In this document: positions 1 to 8,640 of the stretch, piece by piece
How positions within the stretch are numbered: the first letter of the stretch is position 1
How the letters are laid out: each line of letters starts with the position of its first letter
Assembly: GCF_034008315.1 (NCBI RefSeq)
Contig: NZ_CP125377.1
Coordinates: 3,112,001 to 3,176,000 of the forward strand
Source of the DNA: Pseudomonas sp. P8_241
Lineage (GTDB): Bacteria; Pseudomonadota; Gammaproteobacteria; Pseudomonadales; Pseudomonadaceae
Direction: 5' to 3'
DNA length: 64,000 nt
Notes under the pieces: generated by a model
What the model was told of the DNA's origin: nothing
What the model saw: the letters and a program-made list of their open reading frames with translations, nothing else
The model's database searches: none
Made by a program: the position numbers and the translations under genes

Positions 1-2
1 GC

Positions 3-167
3 AAGGGCTATCAAGCGCTGTACGACCACGGCATCGATGCAGCGTTTGCCCTGGCGAGCGGGCCGATGAGCCTGGACCAGGCGTGTACCCAGGCGCCGCG
101 CCTGTTGCGTGAGCGAGCCACCGATATTGCCCGGGTCTGGTGGATGGCCAGCCGTACACGCGGATAG
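3..167 (+). CDS. glycerate kinase, C-terminal fragment
   Basis: This is the last 54 codons of a gene that begins before the window. The tail reads YQALYDHGIDAAFALASGPM, followed by SLDQA, a run rich in Arg and Glu, and a final VWWMASRTRG. This matches the C-terminal helix region of the GarK/GlxK glycerate 2-kinase family, which phosphorylates D-glycerate with ATP in the cytoplasm. Neither the nucleotide site nor the N-terminus is visible, so the family is recognised from the tail alone. About 85 bp separate its stop from the next gene on the same strand. Confidence 0.75.
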   Translation, partial: KGYQALYDHGIDAAFALASGPMSLDQACTQAPRLLRERATDIARVWWMASRTRG

Positions 168-252
168 TTTCTGCGATGCGCATTCGAAGGGTGGCGTGTT
201 TCATGAATTGAGATAGGGTTGAGGCTAGGAATTCGCGCGACAGGAGAACGAC

Positions 253-1497
253 ATGCGCTATTCAGCCTTGACCCAACGAATCGCGGGAGAAGGAGCGGCG
301 GCCTGGCAGATTCATGATCGAGCGCTGGAGCTGCGCGAGCAGGGGGCCGATGTCCTGCTGCTCTCGATCGGCGATCCAGACTTCGAGACACCCAAACCCA
401 TTGTTCAGGCCGCGATCGCCAGTCTGCTGGCTGGCGACACTCATTACCCCGAAGTACGGGGCAATCGAGGGTTGCGTAACAGCATCGCCCGTCAACATCG
501 CCAGCGCAGCGGTCAACCCGTCGATGCAGACCATGTCATCGTCTTTCCGGGTGCGCAGTGCGCCGTGTACTCGGTCGCACAATGCCTGCTGGACCCGTGC
601 GATGAAGTGATCATCGCCGAGCCCATGTATGTGACCTACGAAGGCGTGATCGGCGCGTGTGCAGCCAAACTGGTGTCGGTGCCCGTTCGTTCGGCAAACG
701 GGTTTCGCGTGGATCCGGCCGATGTCGCCGCTCGGATCACACCGAAGACTCGAGCCATTTTACTCAACAGTCCGAACAATCCTTCCGGCGCCAGCCTGTC
801 GCTCCCCATCTGGCAAGCGCTGGCTGCGCTGTGCATTCGTCATGATCTGTGGCTGATCAGTGACGAGGTCTATAGCGATCTGTTGTACGAGGGTAAGCAC
901 ATCAGCCCGGCCAGTCTGCCGGGCATGGCCGAGCGCACTGTGACGATCAACAGTCTTTCCAAATCCCATGCCATGAGTGGATGGCGGGTGGGATGGGTGA
1001 TCGGCCCCAAACCCATGGCCGAACACCTGGTGAATCTGTCGCTGTCGATGCTGTTCGGGATTCCGGACTTCGTGCAGAACGCTGCGCAATTGGCGCTGGA
1101 TCAAGACCTGCCGGAAGTCGCCTGCATGCGTGAGGAGTATCGCCAGCGGCGCGACCTGGTGTGCGCAAGTCTGAGCCTGTGTCCGAGCCTCAGGCCTGTT
1201 CGGCCCGATGGCGGGATGTTCGTGATGGTCGATGTACGAAAGACCGGATTGTCCGCCCAGCACTTCGCCGAGCGGCTGCTCGAAGGGTATGGCGTGTCGG
1301 TACTGGCGGGCGAAGCGTTCGGCCCGAGTGCGGCGGGTTACATCCGCATCGGCCTGGTGGTGGATCAAACCAGGCTGGCGGATGCCTGTCGACGCATGGC
1401 GTTGTGTGCGGCGGATTTGCTGATATCGGGGATAACACAGTCTTCTGGCGCCACTCATCGCGATTGCACGAGCAAGCTTGCCAGCGATGGTCGTTAA
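253..1497 (+). CDS. aruH: arginine:pyruvate transaminase (AruH-like), PLP-dependent class I aminotransferase
   Basis: A 414-residue fold-type I aminotransferase. The N-terminus (MRYSALTQRIAGEGAAAW), SIGDPDFETP, NSPNNPSGAS and the PLP-lysine motif SLSKSHAMSGWR (Lys237) closely follow AruH of P. aeruginosa as I recall it. AruH transfers the amino group of L-arginine to pyruvate in the arginine transaminase catabolic route. The start is supported by AGGAG six bases upstream. The protein is about 20 residues longer than the roughly 393 expected: the last residues (after CAADLL) are coded by a REP-type palindrome, so the stop probably moved when the repeat inserted. Its usual partner aruI is not seen nearby. 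Specificity for arginine rests on similarity only. Confidence 0.8.
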   Translation: MRYSALTQRIAGEGAAAWQIHDRALELREQGADVLLLSIGDPDFETPKPIVQAAIASLLAGDTHYPEVRGNRGLRNSIARQHRQRSGQPVDADHVIVFPGAQCAVYSVAQCLLDPCDEVIIAEPMYVTYEGVIGACAAKLVSVPVRSANGFRVDPADVAARITPKTRAILLNSPNNPSGASLSLPIWQALAALCIRHDLWLISDEVYSDLLYEGKHISPASLPGMAERTVTINSLSKSHAMSGWRVGWVIGPKPMAEHLVNLSLSMLFGIPDFVQNAAQLALDQDLPEVACMREEYRQRRDLVCASLSLCPSLRPVRPDGGMFVMVDVRKTGLSAQHFAERLLEGYGVSVLAGEAFGPSAAGYIRIGLVVDQTRLADACRRMALCAADLLISGITQSSGATHRDCTSKLASDGR

Positions 1498-1580
1498 CGA
1501 CACCGCGTGCATGCTGGATAAACCCGGCGCTGGCAAGTCCATCGTCGCACGCCGCCCGGAACAGGCTCGCTCGCACAATG
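1456..1580. repeat. degenerate REP pair (REPIN) overlapping the aruH stop
   Basis: The segment catcgcga..gcgatgg at 1456-1490 is a decayed REP hairpin. It is followed by the spacer gtcgttaacgac..cgcgtgc..ctgg..aaac and a second broken REP near 1530-1580. The same spacer skeleton occurs in the REP pairs at 30634, 45878 and 63591, so this is one more member. The aruH stop codon (1495-1497) lies inside it. Confidence 0.7.
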
Positions 1581-1604
1581 GTTTGCCCGCGAACGATCAG
1601 GTTC

Positions 1605-2582
1605 TCAAGCTTTCCACGCCCTGGCATTCACCAGATTCACCGGCCGCTCACCCGCCAGCGCCGCCAACAGGTTATCTACCGCACACTTGGCCATGGCTTC
1701 ACGTGTTTCATGGGTTGCAGAGCCGATGTGCGGCGTCGCCACCACGTTGTTCAGCCGCAACAACGGCGAATCAGGATTGAGTGGCTCACGTTCGAAAACA
1801 TCCAGCCCCGCCGCACGAATCTGACCCGTGCTCAAGGCATCGATCAACGCTGCTTCATTGACCACCTTGCCTCGGGAAATGTTGATGAAAATGCTGTCGG
1901 GCCGCATTAGCGCGAACTCTTTGGCACCGATCAGGCCTTCGGTTTCGGCGGTTAACGGCAACGTCAGGCATATGAAATCCGCTTGCTGCAACAGCTCGGT
2001 CAGGCCGCGGTACTGCGCTCTGAAACGTTGCTCCACCGCCGGTTTTGGCGAATGGCTGTGGTAGATCACCGGCATACCAAAACCGAAATGCCCACGCTGC
2101 GCCAAGGCCTCGCCAATACGTCCCATCCCGATGATGCCCAAGGTTTTACCGTGCACGTCACTGCCGAAATGCGGCGGGCCGATGTTGCGTTTCCATTCGC
2201 CTGAGCGAACCAGATTCGCCAATTCCACCACTCGCCTGGCGCTGGCGAGAATCAGCGCGAAACCGGTGTCGGCGGTGGTTTCTGTCAGCACATCAGGGGT
2301 GTTGCTGAGCAAGATCCGACGCTCGTTGAGGTAGTCAATGTCGTAGTTGTCGACGCCCACCGAGACACTGGCGATGGCTTGGAGGTGCGGCGCCCGGTCC
2401 AGCAGTTCGGCATCCAGTTTCAGGCTGGCGCCGAGCAGACCGTGGGCGCGGGGCAAGCTGTCACGCAGTTTTGCCATGCCTTGTGCATCAAGGCTGTCGA
2501 TCAGCGTGACCTCAGCCTGCTCCTGCAGGCGAGCCATGAGCAGCGGCGAAAGTTTTTTGTACAGAACGACCTGCTTTTTCAT
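1605..2582 (-). CDS. kguD: 2-ketogluconate 6-phosphate reductase (KguD), D-2-hydroxyacid dehydrogenase family
   Basis: A 325-residue D-isomer 2-hydroxyacid dehydrogenase with the NAD(P) motif GIIGMGRIG (about residues 150-158), a substrate-binding Arg in NISRG, the catalytic Glu in FEREP and the catalytic His in TPHIGS. Members of this branch (GhrB/TkrA/KguD) reduce 2-keto acids. As the last gene of the ptxS-kguEKTD unit it should reduce 2-keto-6-phosphogluconate to 6-phosphogluconate, which then enters the Entner-Doudoroff pathway. The start lies 21 bp after the kguT stop, so it is very likely cotranscribed. A general glyoxylate/hydroxypyruvate reductase activity is also possible. Confidence 0.88.
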   Translation of the reverse strand: MKKQVVLYKKLSPLLMARLQEQAEVTLIDSLDAQGMAKLRDSLPRAHGLLGASLKLDAELLDRAPHLQAIASVSVGVDNYDIDYLNERRILLSNTPDVLTETTADTGFALILASARRVVELANLVRSGEWKRNIGPPHFGSDVHGKTLGIIGMGRIGEALAQRGHFGFGMPVIYHSHSPKPAVEQRFRAQYRGLTELLQQADFICLTLPLTAETEGLIGAKEFALMRPDSIFINISRGKVVNEAALIDALSTGQIRAAGLDVFEREPLNPDSPLLRLNNVVATPHIGSATHETREAMAKCAVDNLLAALAGERPVNLVNARAWKA

Positions 2583-2603
2583 TTGGGTGATCTCGACTTC
2601 AAT

Positions 2604-3896
2604 TCAGGAATGGGCGGTGGCGGTACGCGCTATCGTGGTCTGCTCACGGTCGCTGGCACCGGGCTTGAGGAGTACGGTCAGCACCACCGAAAGCATCAAT
2701 GCGCCGCTCATCAACAGGAACGATGCGCCGGGCGAACCGGTGGAGCTGTTCAGGTAACCGACCAGATAAGAGCCGCCAAATGAACCTAGCGCACCCATGC
2801 TGTTGATCAGCGCCATGGCGCCACCCGCAACGTTGGCCGGGAGGATTTCCGGGATGATCGCGAAGAACGGGCCATACGGCGCGTACATGCAGGCGCCGGC
2901 GAGCACCAGCAGGGCGTACGACCACCAGAAATGTTCGGCGCCCAGGGCGTAGGAACCGTAGAAGGCAATCGAAGCAATCAGCAGCGGCGGCCAGACGAAG
3001 CGCTTGCGTTTCTGCAGTTTGTCCGAACCCCACGACACCAACAGCATGCCGATGACGGCCGCCAGATAAGGCAATGCCGACAGCCATCCGGCCTGGATCA
3101 TGTCCATTTGCGCGCCAGCCTTGAGGATCGACGGCAGCCACAGCACGAAACCATATACGCCGATGCTCCAGCAGAAAAACTGCAGGGCCAGGATGATCAC
3201 CTTGGGCGAGCGGAACGCTTCGGCGTAATTTTTTACCGCTTTGATGCCGACCTGTTCGGCGGCCAGGGCGCTTTCCAGATCCTGTTTTTCCTGCTCGCTG
3301 AGCCACTTGGCCTGGGCCGGACGATCATCGGCCAGCCGCCACCAGATGAATGCCCAGAGCACCGCCGGCAAACCTTCGACGATGAACATCCAGCGCCAGC
3401 TGTAGTGCTGCACCAGATAGCCCGAGACCACCGACATCCAGAGCATGGTCACCGGGTTGCCGAGAATCAGGAAGGTGTTGGCCCGCGAGCGTTCCGCGCG
3501 GGTGAACCAATGGCACAGATAGATCAGCATCGCCGGCATCACCGCCGCTTCGACCACACCGAGCATGAAGCGGATGACGATCAGCCAGTAGGCGTTGGAG
3601 ACGATGCCGGTCAACGTTGCCAGGCTGCCCCAGAGAATCAGGCTGACGAAAATCAGTTTCTTCACGCTATGCTTTTGCGCGTAGATCGCCCCCGGCACCT
3701 GGAAGAAAAAGTATCCGAGGAAGAACAGCGCGCCGAGCAGCGATGACAGGCCCGGGGTGATCATCAGGTCGGCGGCCATGCCTGAAGCGGCGGCGAAACC
3801 GTAGTTGGCACGATCCAGATACGCCAGGCTGTAGGTAATGAACACGATGGGCATGATGTACCACCAGCGGCGGGTGGCGAGCGTTGCGGTTTTCAT
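2604..3896 (-). CDS. kguT: 2-ketogluconate transporter (KguT), MFS permease
   Basis: A 430-residue major facilitator permease with about 12 hydrophobic segments. It carries the family hallmark YLDRANYGFA near the end of the first helix, the form seen in the anion:cation symporter (ACS/phthalate-type) subfamily. It should import 2-ketogluconate made in the periplasm across the inner membrane. The start has AGGAG eight bases upstream. It sits between kguK (94 bp gap filled by a REP pair) and kguD (21 bp gap) in the same orientation. The REP pair upstream could stabilise or attenuate the messenger between kguK and kguT. Confidence 0.88.
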   Translation of the reverse strand: MKTATLATRRWWYIMPIVFITYSLAYLDRANYGFAAASGMAADLMITPGLSSLLGALFFLGYFFFQVPGAIYAQKHSVKKLIFVSLILWGSLATLTGIVSNAYWLIVIRFMLGVVEAAVMPAMLIYLCHWFTRAERSRANTFLILGNPVTMLWMSVVSGYLVQHYSWRWMFIVEGLPAVLWAFIWWRLADDRPAQAKWLSEQEKQDLESALAAEQVGIKAVKNYAEAFRSPKVIILALQFFCWSIGVYGFVLWLPSILKAGAQMDMIQAGWLSALPYLAAVIGMLLVSWGSDKLQKRKRFVWPPLLIASIAFYGSYALGAEHFWWSYALLVLAGACMYAPYGPFFAIIPEILPANVAGGAMALINSMGALGSFGGSYLVGYLNSSTGSPGASFLLMSGALMLSVVLTVLLKPGASDREQTTIARTATAHS

Positions 3897-3970
3897 GAGT
3901 GGTGCTCCTGAGCTTGTTGTTTTTGTCGCAGCAGGTAACGGGTTCGAATCTTCAGTGACTGTGCGGGCCT

Positions 3971-4037
3971 CATCGCGAGCAGGCTCGCTCCTACAGGGGA
4001 ACGCGTTCTAATGTGGGAGCGAGCCTGCTCGCGATGG
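3971..4037. repeat. REP pair between kguK and kguT
   Basis: Two inverted REP copies: catcgcgagcaggctcgctc followed by ctacag, then gtgggagcgagcctgctcgc followed by gatgg. They are separated by about 16 bp. The outer copy overlaps the 3' end of kguK. Confidence 0.9.
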
Positions 4038-4977
4038 CGGTCTCAAATTCAGCGAGCATTTCGGTACGGGTCGGCAACCCCTCCATATCTCCTCGGCTCT
4101 GCACCGCTCGGCTGCCAATCCAGTTGGCACGCTGCACGGCGTCGACAATGCTGTGGTTTTCCAACAGCGCGCTGATCACGCCGACAGCAAAACCGTCGCC
4201 GGCACCGACCGTATCGACCACCGTTCGCACGGGCACGCCGGCAACAAAACCGCAATCCAGGTGCGTGCGGTAATAAGCGCCGTGCGCCCCCAGTTTGATC
4301 ACCACGGCCTCGGCGCCCTGGTCGAGGTAAAACGCGGCGATGTCGGCCGGCTCGACGAAACCGGTCAGCAACCGACCTTCGCTCAACCCCGGCAACACCC
4401 AATGGGCGAGGGCGGCGAGGCGGTTGATCTCAGTGATCATCAGTTGCTCGCTGGCCCACAGGCTTGGGCGCAGGTTGGGATCGAAGGACACGCTGCGCCC
4501 ACCATCACGCATGCGGCTCATCAATTCGAACGTCATCTGCCGAGCCGTTTCCGACAGCGCCGGTGGAATGCCGGTGGCGTGCAGATGCCGTGCATTGAGT
4601 AGCCCTGGAACGATCGAATGCGCCGACAAGTGACTGGCCGCCGAACCCCGGCGAAAGTACTCGACGACGGGATCACCGCCGTCATCGGTGCGGGACTTGA
4701 ACTGAAAGCCGGTGGGATGGGCGGTGTCGATGTCGACGTGGCGGCAGTCCAGACCTTCTTTTTCCAGCGTGTCGATCACGAACCGACCCAGAGAGTCGGC
4801 ACCGACCCGGCTCAGCCACGCGACGTTGAAGCCCAGCCGCGACAGGCCAATGGCGACGTTGCTGTCAGCGCCGGCTATGCGTTTGTGGAAAGCGTTGACG
4901 CTGGCCAGGTCACCGGTTTGCTCGGCGACGAACATCGCCATGGTTTCGCCGAACGAGAGGATATCGATCTCAGACAT
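3991..4977 (-). CDS. kguK: 2-ketogluconate kinase (KguK), PfkB-family sugar kinase
   Basis: A 328-residue ribokinase/PfkB kinase. It has the N-terminal substrate region [14 protein letters not shown] and the C-terminal PfkB signature [12 protein letters not shown] with the catalytic Asp in GAGDGF. It phosphorylates 2-ketogluconate to 2-keto-6-phosphogluconate using ATP in the cytoplasm. Its ATG overlaps the stop of kguE by 8 bp, so translation is probably coupled. The last residues ([18 protein letters not shown]) are read from a REP palindrome, and the stop codon lies in that repeat, so the native C-terminus was probably shorter or different. The closest alternative function is KDG kinase, but the operon context favours KguK. 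Confidence 0.88.
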   Translation of the reverse strand: MSEIDILSFGETMAMFVAEQTGDLASVNAFHKRIAGADSNVAIGLSRLGFNVAWLSRVGADSLGRFVIDTLEKEGLDCRHVDIDTAHPTGFQFKSRTDDGGDPVVEYFRRGSAASHLSAHSIVPGLLNARHLHATGIPPALSETARQMTFELMSRMRDGGRSVSFDPNLRPSLWASEQLMITEINRLAALAHWVLPGLSEGRLLTGFVEPADIAAFYLDQGAEAVVIKLGAHGAYYRTHLDCGFVAGVPVRTVVDTVGAGDGFAVGVISALLENHSIVDAVQRANWIGSRAVQSRGDMEGLPTRTEMLAEFETAIASRLAPTLERVPL

Positions 4978-5752
4978 GAGCGCTCTCCCGTTGCGACTGG
5001 CCGAGTTGGGCGAGGGCGGCGACGTGTTCGGTGGTCAGTTGCAGCAGATCGTCGCCTTGCAGCGGGTACTCCGCGGCCCGCATAACGCCTTGGGCCATGT
5101 GCCGCAGCAGGTGTTCCCACTGTTGCTGATCGCTGGCGGCGGGTGGGATGGCGACCAGTTTGCCGTCGGCGCGTCGAGTGACTGCTTTGCAGTGCACATA
5201 ACCGACATAACGGCCGAGCAACTGTGCGGCGCTGGCAGCGGACTGATCCTGCCAATGCCAGTTGCCGATATCGAAAGTCATTTTGATTGTCAGGCTGTGC
5301 CGTTCGACTTCATCGAAAAACCGCTGGAAAGGTTCGATGCGGCCACCCTGCAGGGTCTGATCGTTCTCAACCAGCAGCTGCAGGGGGCTCGCTATAAGCA
5401 TTCGGGCCAGGGTTTGCAGGTCACTGTTGTCTGTGAAGTACCCCAACGACACTTTCAGCCATTTCGCGCCGAATACCTGGGCGCGCTGCAGGGCGCTGAC
5501 CAGTTCGGGATTGGGTTTGGATTGGCCGGCGAGCCACAGCTCCATCGGCGAGGAGTACACACTTTGCAGGCCCTCAGCTTGAGTGGCTTGAGCCAATTGC
5601 GCGGGGGCTTCAGTGGTCAGTAGCTCTTCGCGCCATTCGATGTGAGTGGCGCCGGCGGCGGCCAATATTTCGATGAAACTGCCCTGGCCTCGCTGGCGCA
5701 CCAGGTCGGCGCCGTAGCTTGAGAGGCTGATGGAAACGGGTGGTTTGTTCAT
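4970..5752 (-). CDS. kguE: KguE, TIM-barrel sugar epimerase/isomerase-like protein of the 2-ketogluconate operon
   Basis: About 260 residues of the xylose isomerase-like TIM-barrel (AP endonuclease 2) fold. I place the start at [14 protein letters not shown] because the longer upstream reading frame runs through a REP pair and the PtxS operator. The family signs are IEWREELL near the first strands, the metal-type [11 protein letters not shown] and the late YVHCKA strand. KguE is part of the ptxS-kguEKTD unit; its exact reaction is not well defined in the literature I know, and an epimerase role is usually assigned by fold. It is the first gene after the operator at 5767 and is translationally coupled to kguK. 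Confidence 0.85.
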   Translation of the reverse strand: MNKPPVSISLSSYGADLVRQRGQGSFIEILAAAGATHIEWREELLTTEAPAQLAQATQAEGLQSVYSSPMELWLAGQSKPNPELVSALQRAQVFGAKWLKVSLGYFTDNSDLQTLARMLIASPLQLLVENDQTLQGGRIEPFQRFFDEVERHSLTIKMTFDIGNWHWQDQSAASAAQLLGRYVGYVHCKAVTRRADGKLVAIPPAASDQQQWEHLLRHMAQGVMRAAEYPLQGDDLLQLTTEHVAALAQLGQSQRESAHV

Positions 5753-5766
5753 TGTTTTTCTACCTC

Positions 5767-5780
5767 TGAAACCGGTTTCA
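5767..5780. promoter_or_regulatory. PtxS operator upstream of kguE
   Basis: The perfect 14-bp palindrome TGAAACCGGTTTCA lies 15 bp upstream of the kguE start codon. It is the PtxS binding sequence described for Pseudomonas. An identical copy lies in front of ptxS. Its position fits repression of kguEKTD until 2-ketogluconate is present. Confidence 0.93.
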
Positions 5781-5818
5781 TTTTTGTTCAAAAAAATAGG
5801 CGTCGCTGGTGACGGCCT

Positions 5819-5892
5819 CATCGCGAGCAAGCTTGCTCCTACAATGGCTCTGCGTACGCTCATCTACTGTAGGAGCGAGCATGCTCGCGATG
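5819..5892. repeat. REP pair between ptxS and kguE
   Basis: Inverted REP copies (catcgcgagcaagcttgctc and gagcgagcatgctcgcgatg) separated by a spacer of about 30 bp. They lie between the ptxS stop and the kguE operator. Confidence 0.9.
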
Positions 5893-5904
5893 AGGGCAGA
5901 AAAC

Positions 5905-6930
5905 TCACTGAGAAATCCCAAGGGTCGACCCTCTAATGATCAACTGCGCCGAAAAATCCAGCGTCCGCACCGCACCGTCATCCCCGCGCAACCGCTTGAG
6001 CAAACACTCAAACGCACTGGCGCCAATTGCGCTGGTTGGCTGGGCGAGGGCGGTAATGCCACTGCCCACCAGGGGATACCAATCCAGGTCATCCAGGGCG
6101 ATCAAACCCACGTCCTCAAACAGCTTGCACTTGAGATCACGCAACGCATAGGTGCTGGCCAGTGCCGCAACTCCGTTGGCGCAAAACAGCGCTTTTGGGC
6201 CGGGGCCTGGCGATTCAAGAAAGTCTTTCAGCCGTGCAGTCAAATCGCTGCCGGTTTCGATCAACGTGCCGCGCAGGGCCGGGCGATGTTCGACCTGAGC
6301 CTTGAAGCTGTCGACCCGCTCGATCCGCGAACTGGTGCCGTCGAACGGCTCCGTCACCATCAATACATCGCGGTAGCCGCGTTCTTCAAGATGGGTGAGG
6401 GCCATGGCCACCGCTGCGGGGTTGTCCAGTCCGACCATGTCGCTTTCAAGATGCTCGACTTTGCGATCCACCAGTACCAGGGGCATTTCCCGGTGCAGTT
6501 CGTGCAATTCGTTGCGGTGATGGCCGAGGGTGTTCACGATCAGGCCTTCGATGTTGTACGAGCGCAGCAGGGCCAGGTGCTGGCGTTCCTGTTCATCATC
6601 GCGGTCGGTGTTGCACACCACCAGGCTGTAACCGTGCTGGCGGCAGGCGGTTTCCACCCCATGCATCACGGCGATTGAATAAGGGTTGCGAATGTCGGCC
6701 ACCAGCATGCCGATCAGGCGCGTGCGCCCGCGCTTCAGACCCCGGGCCATCTGGTTCGGGCGATAGCCCAATTCGGCAATGGACTGCTCGATGCGCTGGG
6801 CAATGGCATCGGAGAGTAAGGCGCGGTCTTCGCCGATGAACCGCGAGACGCTGGCCTTGGAGACCTTGGCGTGTTCGGCCACGTCAAGCATGGTCACGCG
6901 GCTGCGCTGGGCGGCGGAAAAATCGTTCAC
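5905..6930 (-). CDS. ptxS: PtxS, LacI-family repressor of 2-ketogluconate metabolism
   Basis: A 341-residue LacI/GalR regulator if started at the GTG at 6930, which has AAGAAGG nine bases upstream; PtxS proteins are about 340 residues. A further upstream ATG would put the operator inside the gene and is rejected. The N-terminal helix-turn-helix VTMLDVAEHAKVSKASVSRF is followed by the LacI hinge (ALLSDAIAQRIEQSIAELGYRPN) and a periplasmic-binding-like sugar domain. 2-Ketogluconate binding is known to release PtxS from DNA. The operator at 6978 predicts autoregulation. It is transcribed in the same direction as, and just upstream of, kguEKTD. Confidence 0.93.
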   Translation of the reverse strand: MNDFSAAQRSRVTMLDVAEHAKVSKASVSRFIGEDRALLSDAIAQRIEQSIAELGYRPNQMARGLKRGRTRLIGMLVADIRNPYSIAVMHGVETACRQHGYSLVVCNTDRDDEQERQHLALLRSYNIEGLIVNTLGHHRNELHELHREMPLVLVDRKVEHLESDMVGLDNPAAVAMALTHLEERGYRDVLMVTEPFDGTSSRIERVDSFKAQVEHRPALRGTLIETGSDLTARLKDFLESPGPGPKALFCANGVAALASTYALRDLKCKLFEDVGLIALDDLDWYPLVGSGITALAQPTSAIGASAFECLLKRLRGDDGAVRTLDFSAQLIIRGSTLGISQ

Positions 6931-6977
6931 GGTCTGAAACCTTCTTATTGGATTTATAAGGCTGAGCGCTGTAACGC

Positions 6978-6991
6978 TGAAACCGGTTTCA
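6978..6991. promoter_or_regulatory. PtxS operator upstream of ptxS
   Basis: A second exact TGAAACCGGTTTCA palindrome, 47 bp upstream of the GTG start of ptxS, is identical in all 14 bases to the copy before kguE. It predicts autorepression by PtxS. Confidence 0.93.
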
Positions 6992-7063
6992 GAAGACACC
7001 AGAAACGAATCCGCCGTCAAGCACTCGATGGCGCAGCGTTCGATAAAAACCGACAAATGGAAA

Positions 7064-7672
7064 TCAGGCCAGCAGGCTTAACCAGGCTGAACCCAAGAGC
7101 AACAGGCCCGTACAACGATTGAAACGTTGCATGGCGCAGGGCGAACGCAACCAGCGGCTGGAGCCCGCGCCGAGCAACGCCCAGACCCCGAGGCACGGCA
7201 AGGAAATCAGAAAAAATGCCAGGGACAGATAGATCACATGCACAAGGCGATCTTCGCCCACGTCAGCAAACACGCTGACCACCGCCAACGCCATCATCCA
7301 GGTCTTGGGGTTGATCCATTGCAGGCTGGCTGCCCCGAGCAGACTGAGGCGCTCTTCGTCGTTCCGGGCAGAAATACCCGCGGCGGGGGCCCGGAGAATC
7401 TGCCATGCCAGGTAACTGAGCCATGTCACGCCCGCCCACCGCATAAGCGTTTGCACCAAGGGCCATTGAATCAATGCTGAACCGGCACCAGTACCCACCA
7501 GCAATACAAGGATTGCGGCGCTGGCGCAGGCGCCGAGGATGATCGGAACGGCGGCGGCCATACCGAAACGGGCACTGTTGCTCAGCACCAGGATGTTGGT
7601 CGGGCCAGGGGTGATCGATGCCACGAAGGCGAACAGCACAAAGGGCAGCAACGTCGGGAAAGAGGACAGCAT
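7064..7672 (-). CDS. LysE/RhtB-family amino-acid exporter
   Basis: About 202 residues with six hydrophobic segments. The N-terminal hallmark FVLFAFVASITPGPTNILV is typical of the LysE/RhtB exporters, which pump amino acids or related metabolites out through the inner membrane. I choose the ATG at 7672 (MLSSFPTLL), with GGAG upstream, rather than one 14 codons earlier. The AraC-family gene lies immediately upstream on the same strand (52 bp gap), an arrangement common for LysE transporters and their regulators. The substrate cannot be told from sequence. Confidence 0.88.
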   Translation of the reverse strand: MLSSFPTLLPFVLFAFVASITPGPTNILVLSNSARFGMAAAVPIILGACASAAILVLLVGTGAGSALIQWPLVQTLMRWAGVTWLSYLAWQILRAPAAGISARNDEERLSLLGAASLQWINPKTWMMALAVVSVFADVGEDRLVHVIYLSLAFFLISLPCLGVWALLGAGSSRWLRSPCAMQRFNRCTGLLLLGSAWLSLLA

Positions 7673-7724
7673 CGCAGGCAAACTCCGGTGAAGATCATTA
7701 AGGTGGATCTTCACAATCGGTGGC

Positions 7725-8564
7725 TTACCTGTCTGGAAGATTTGAGCAGCGCTTGCGGTACAACGCTGGCGTCAGGCCGTAGGCGCGTACGAACCATCGC
7801 CCCAAATGGCTCTGGTCGGCAAAGCCCAGGGCCATGGCCACCGTCGCCGGTTGTTCTCCACGGGCCAGCATTCGTCTCGCCGTGGCCAGACGCAATTGCA
7901 CCAGGTACGCGTGGGGCGCGATGCCATACGCTGCTTTAAACGCGCGGGTCAGGCGAAAGCGGTCGACACCGGTGACGGCGGCCAATTGATCGAGGCCGAT
8001 GTCGGCTTGCGCGTTGGCATGCAGATAGTCCCGGGCTTTTTGCGCAACCAGGGGCAGGCGCGGGTCTTCACCATAGCGGGTGCGCCAGTGCAGGTGATGG
8101 GTCAGCCGTTCTACCAAACCGTCGAGGGCTGCCTGGCGCACGATTTTCAGTTCGCCAACGTGCAGGGTTTCGAATGCGAGGCTGGCAGCGTGGGCCAGTC
8201 GCGCATCGCTGGCCAGGGTAATGGCGAAACTCAACTCACTGTTGTGCGGCGCGTTATCAAATACAGCACCGACCTCACGCTGTAACCATTGCGGATCGAG
8301 GTACAGCATGCGGTAGGTGAAGCCTTCATCGGTCGGCGCTTCGCCGTCGTGAATGTCACCCGGCTCCAGCAAAAAAACCTGCCCAGGCGTGCTTTGATGT
8401 TTTGCCCGGCGGCAATTGAACTGTTGGACGCCTTGCTCGGTGACACCGACCAGGTAACTGTCATGCCAGTGCGGGTCGTAGGCGTGGCCCTGGAAATGCG
8501 CGCGCAGGGTCTCGATGCCGGTGTCAGCGTCCTGGGCCAGATCGAGCCAGTTGTGAGTGGTCAT
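7725..8564 (-). CDS. AraC-family transcriptional regulator
   Basis: About 279 residues starting at MTTHNWLDLAQDAD, with AGGTG upstream. The N-terminal part is a cupin-like AraC ligand domain (HWHDSYLVGVTEQGVQQF, LEPGDIHDGE). The C-terminal third has the two helix-turn-helix motifs (IGLDQLAAVTGVDRFRLTRA and ATVAMALGFADQSHLGRWF). It lies directly upstream of the LysE exporter in the same orientation and probably controls it. Effector unknown. Confidence 0.9.
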   Translation of the reverse strand: MTTHNWLDLAQDADTGIETLRAHFQGHAYDPHWHDSYLVGVTEQGVQQFNCRRAKHQSTPGQVFLLEPGDIHDGEAPTDEGFTYRMLYLDPQWLQREVGAVFDNAPHNSELSFAITLASDARLAHAASLAFETLHVGELKIVRQAALDGLVERLTHHLHWRTRYGEDPRLPLVAQKARDYLHANAQADIGLDQLAAVTGVDRFRLTRAFKAAYGIAPHAYLVQLRLATARRMLARGEQPATVAMALGFADQSHLGRWFVRAYGLTPALYRKRCSNLPDR

Positions 8565-8640
8565 GCTGCACCTGTGAAGCGGATGGCCGTTCCATTTAAC
8601 GCTTGTAACCCGAGCAATGGCTAGAAGGTTTGTGCAGCCA

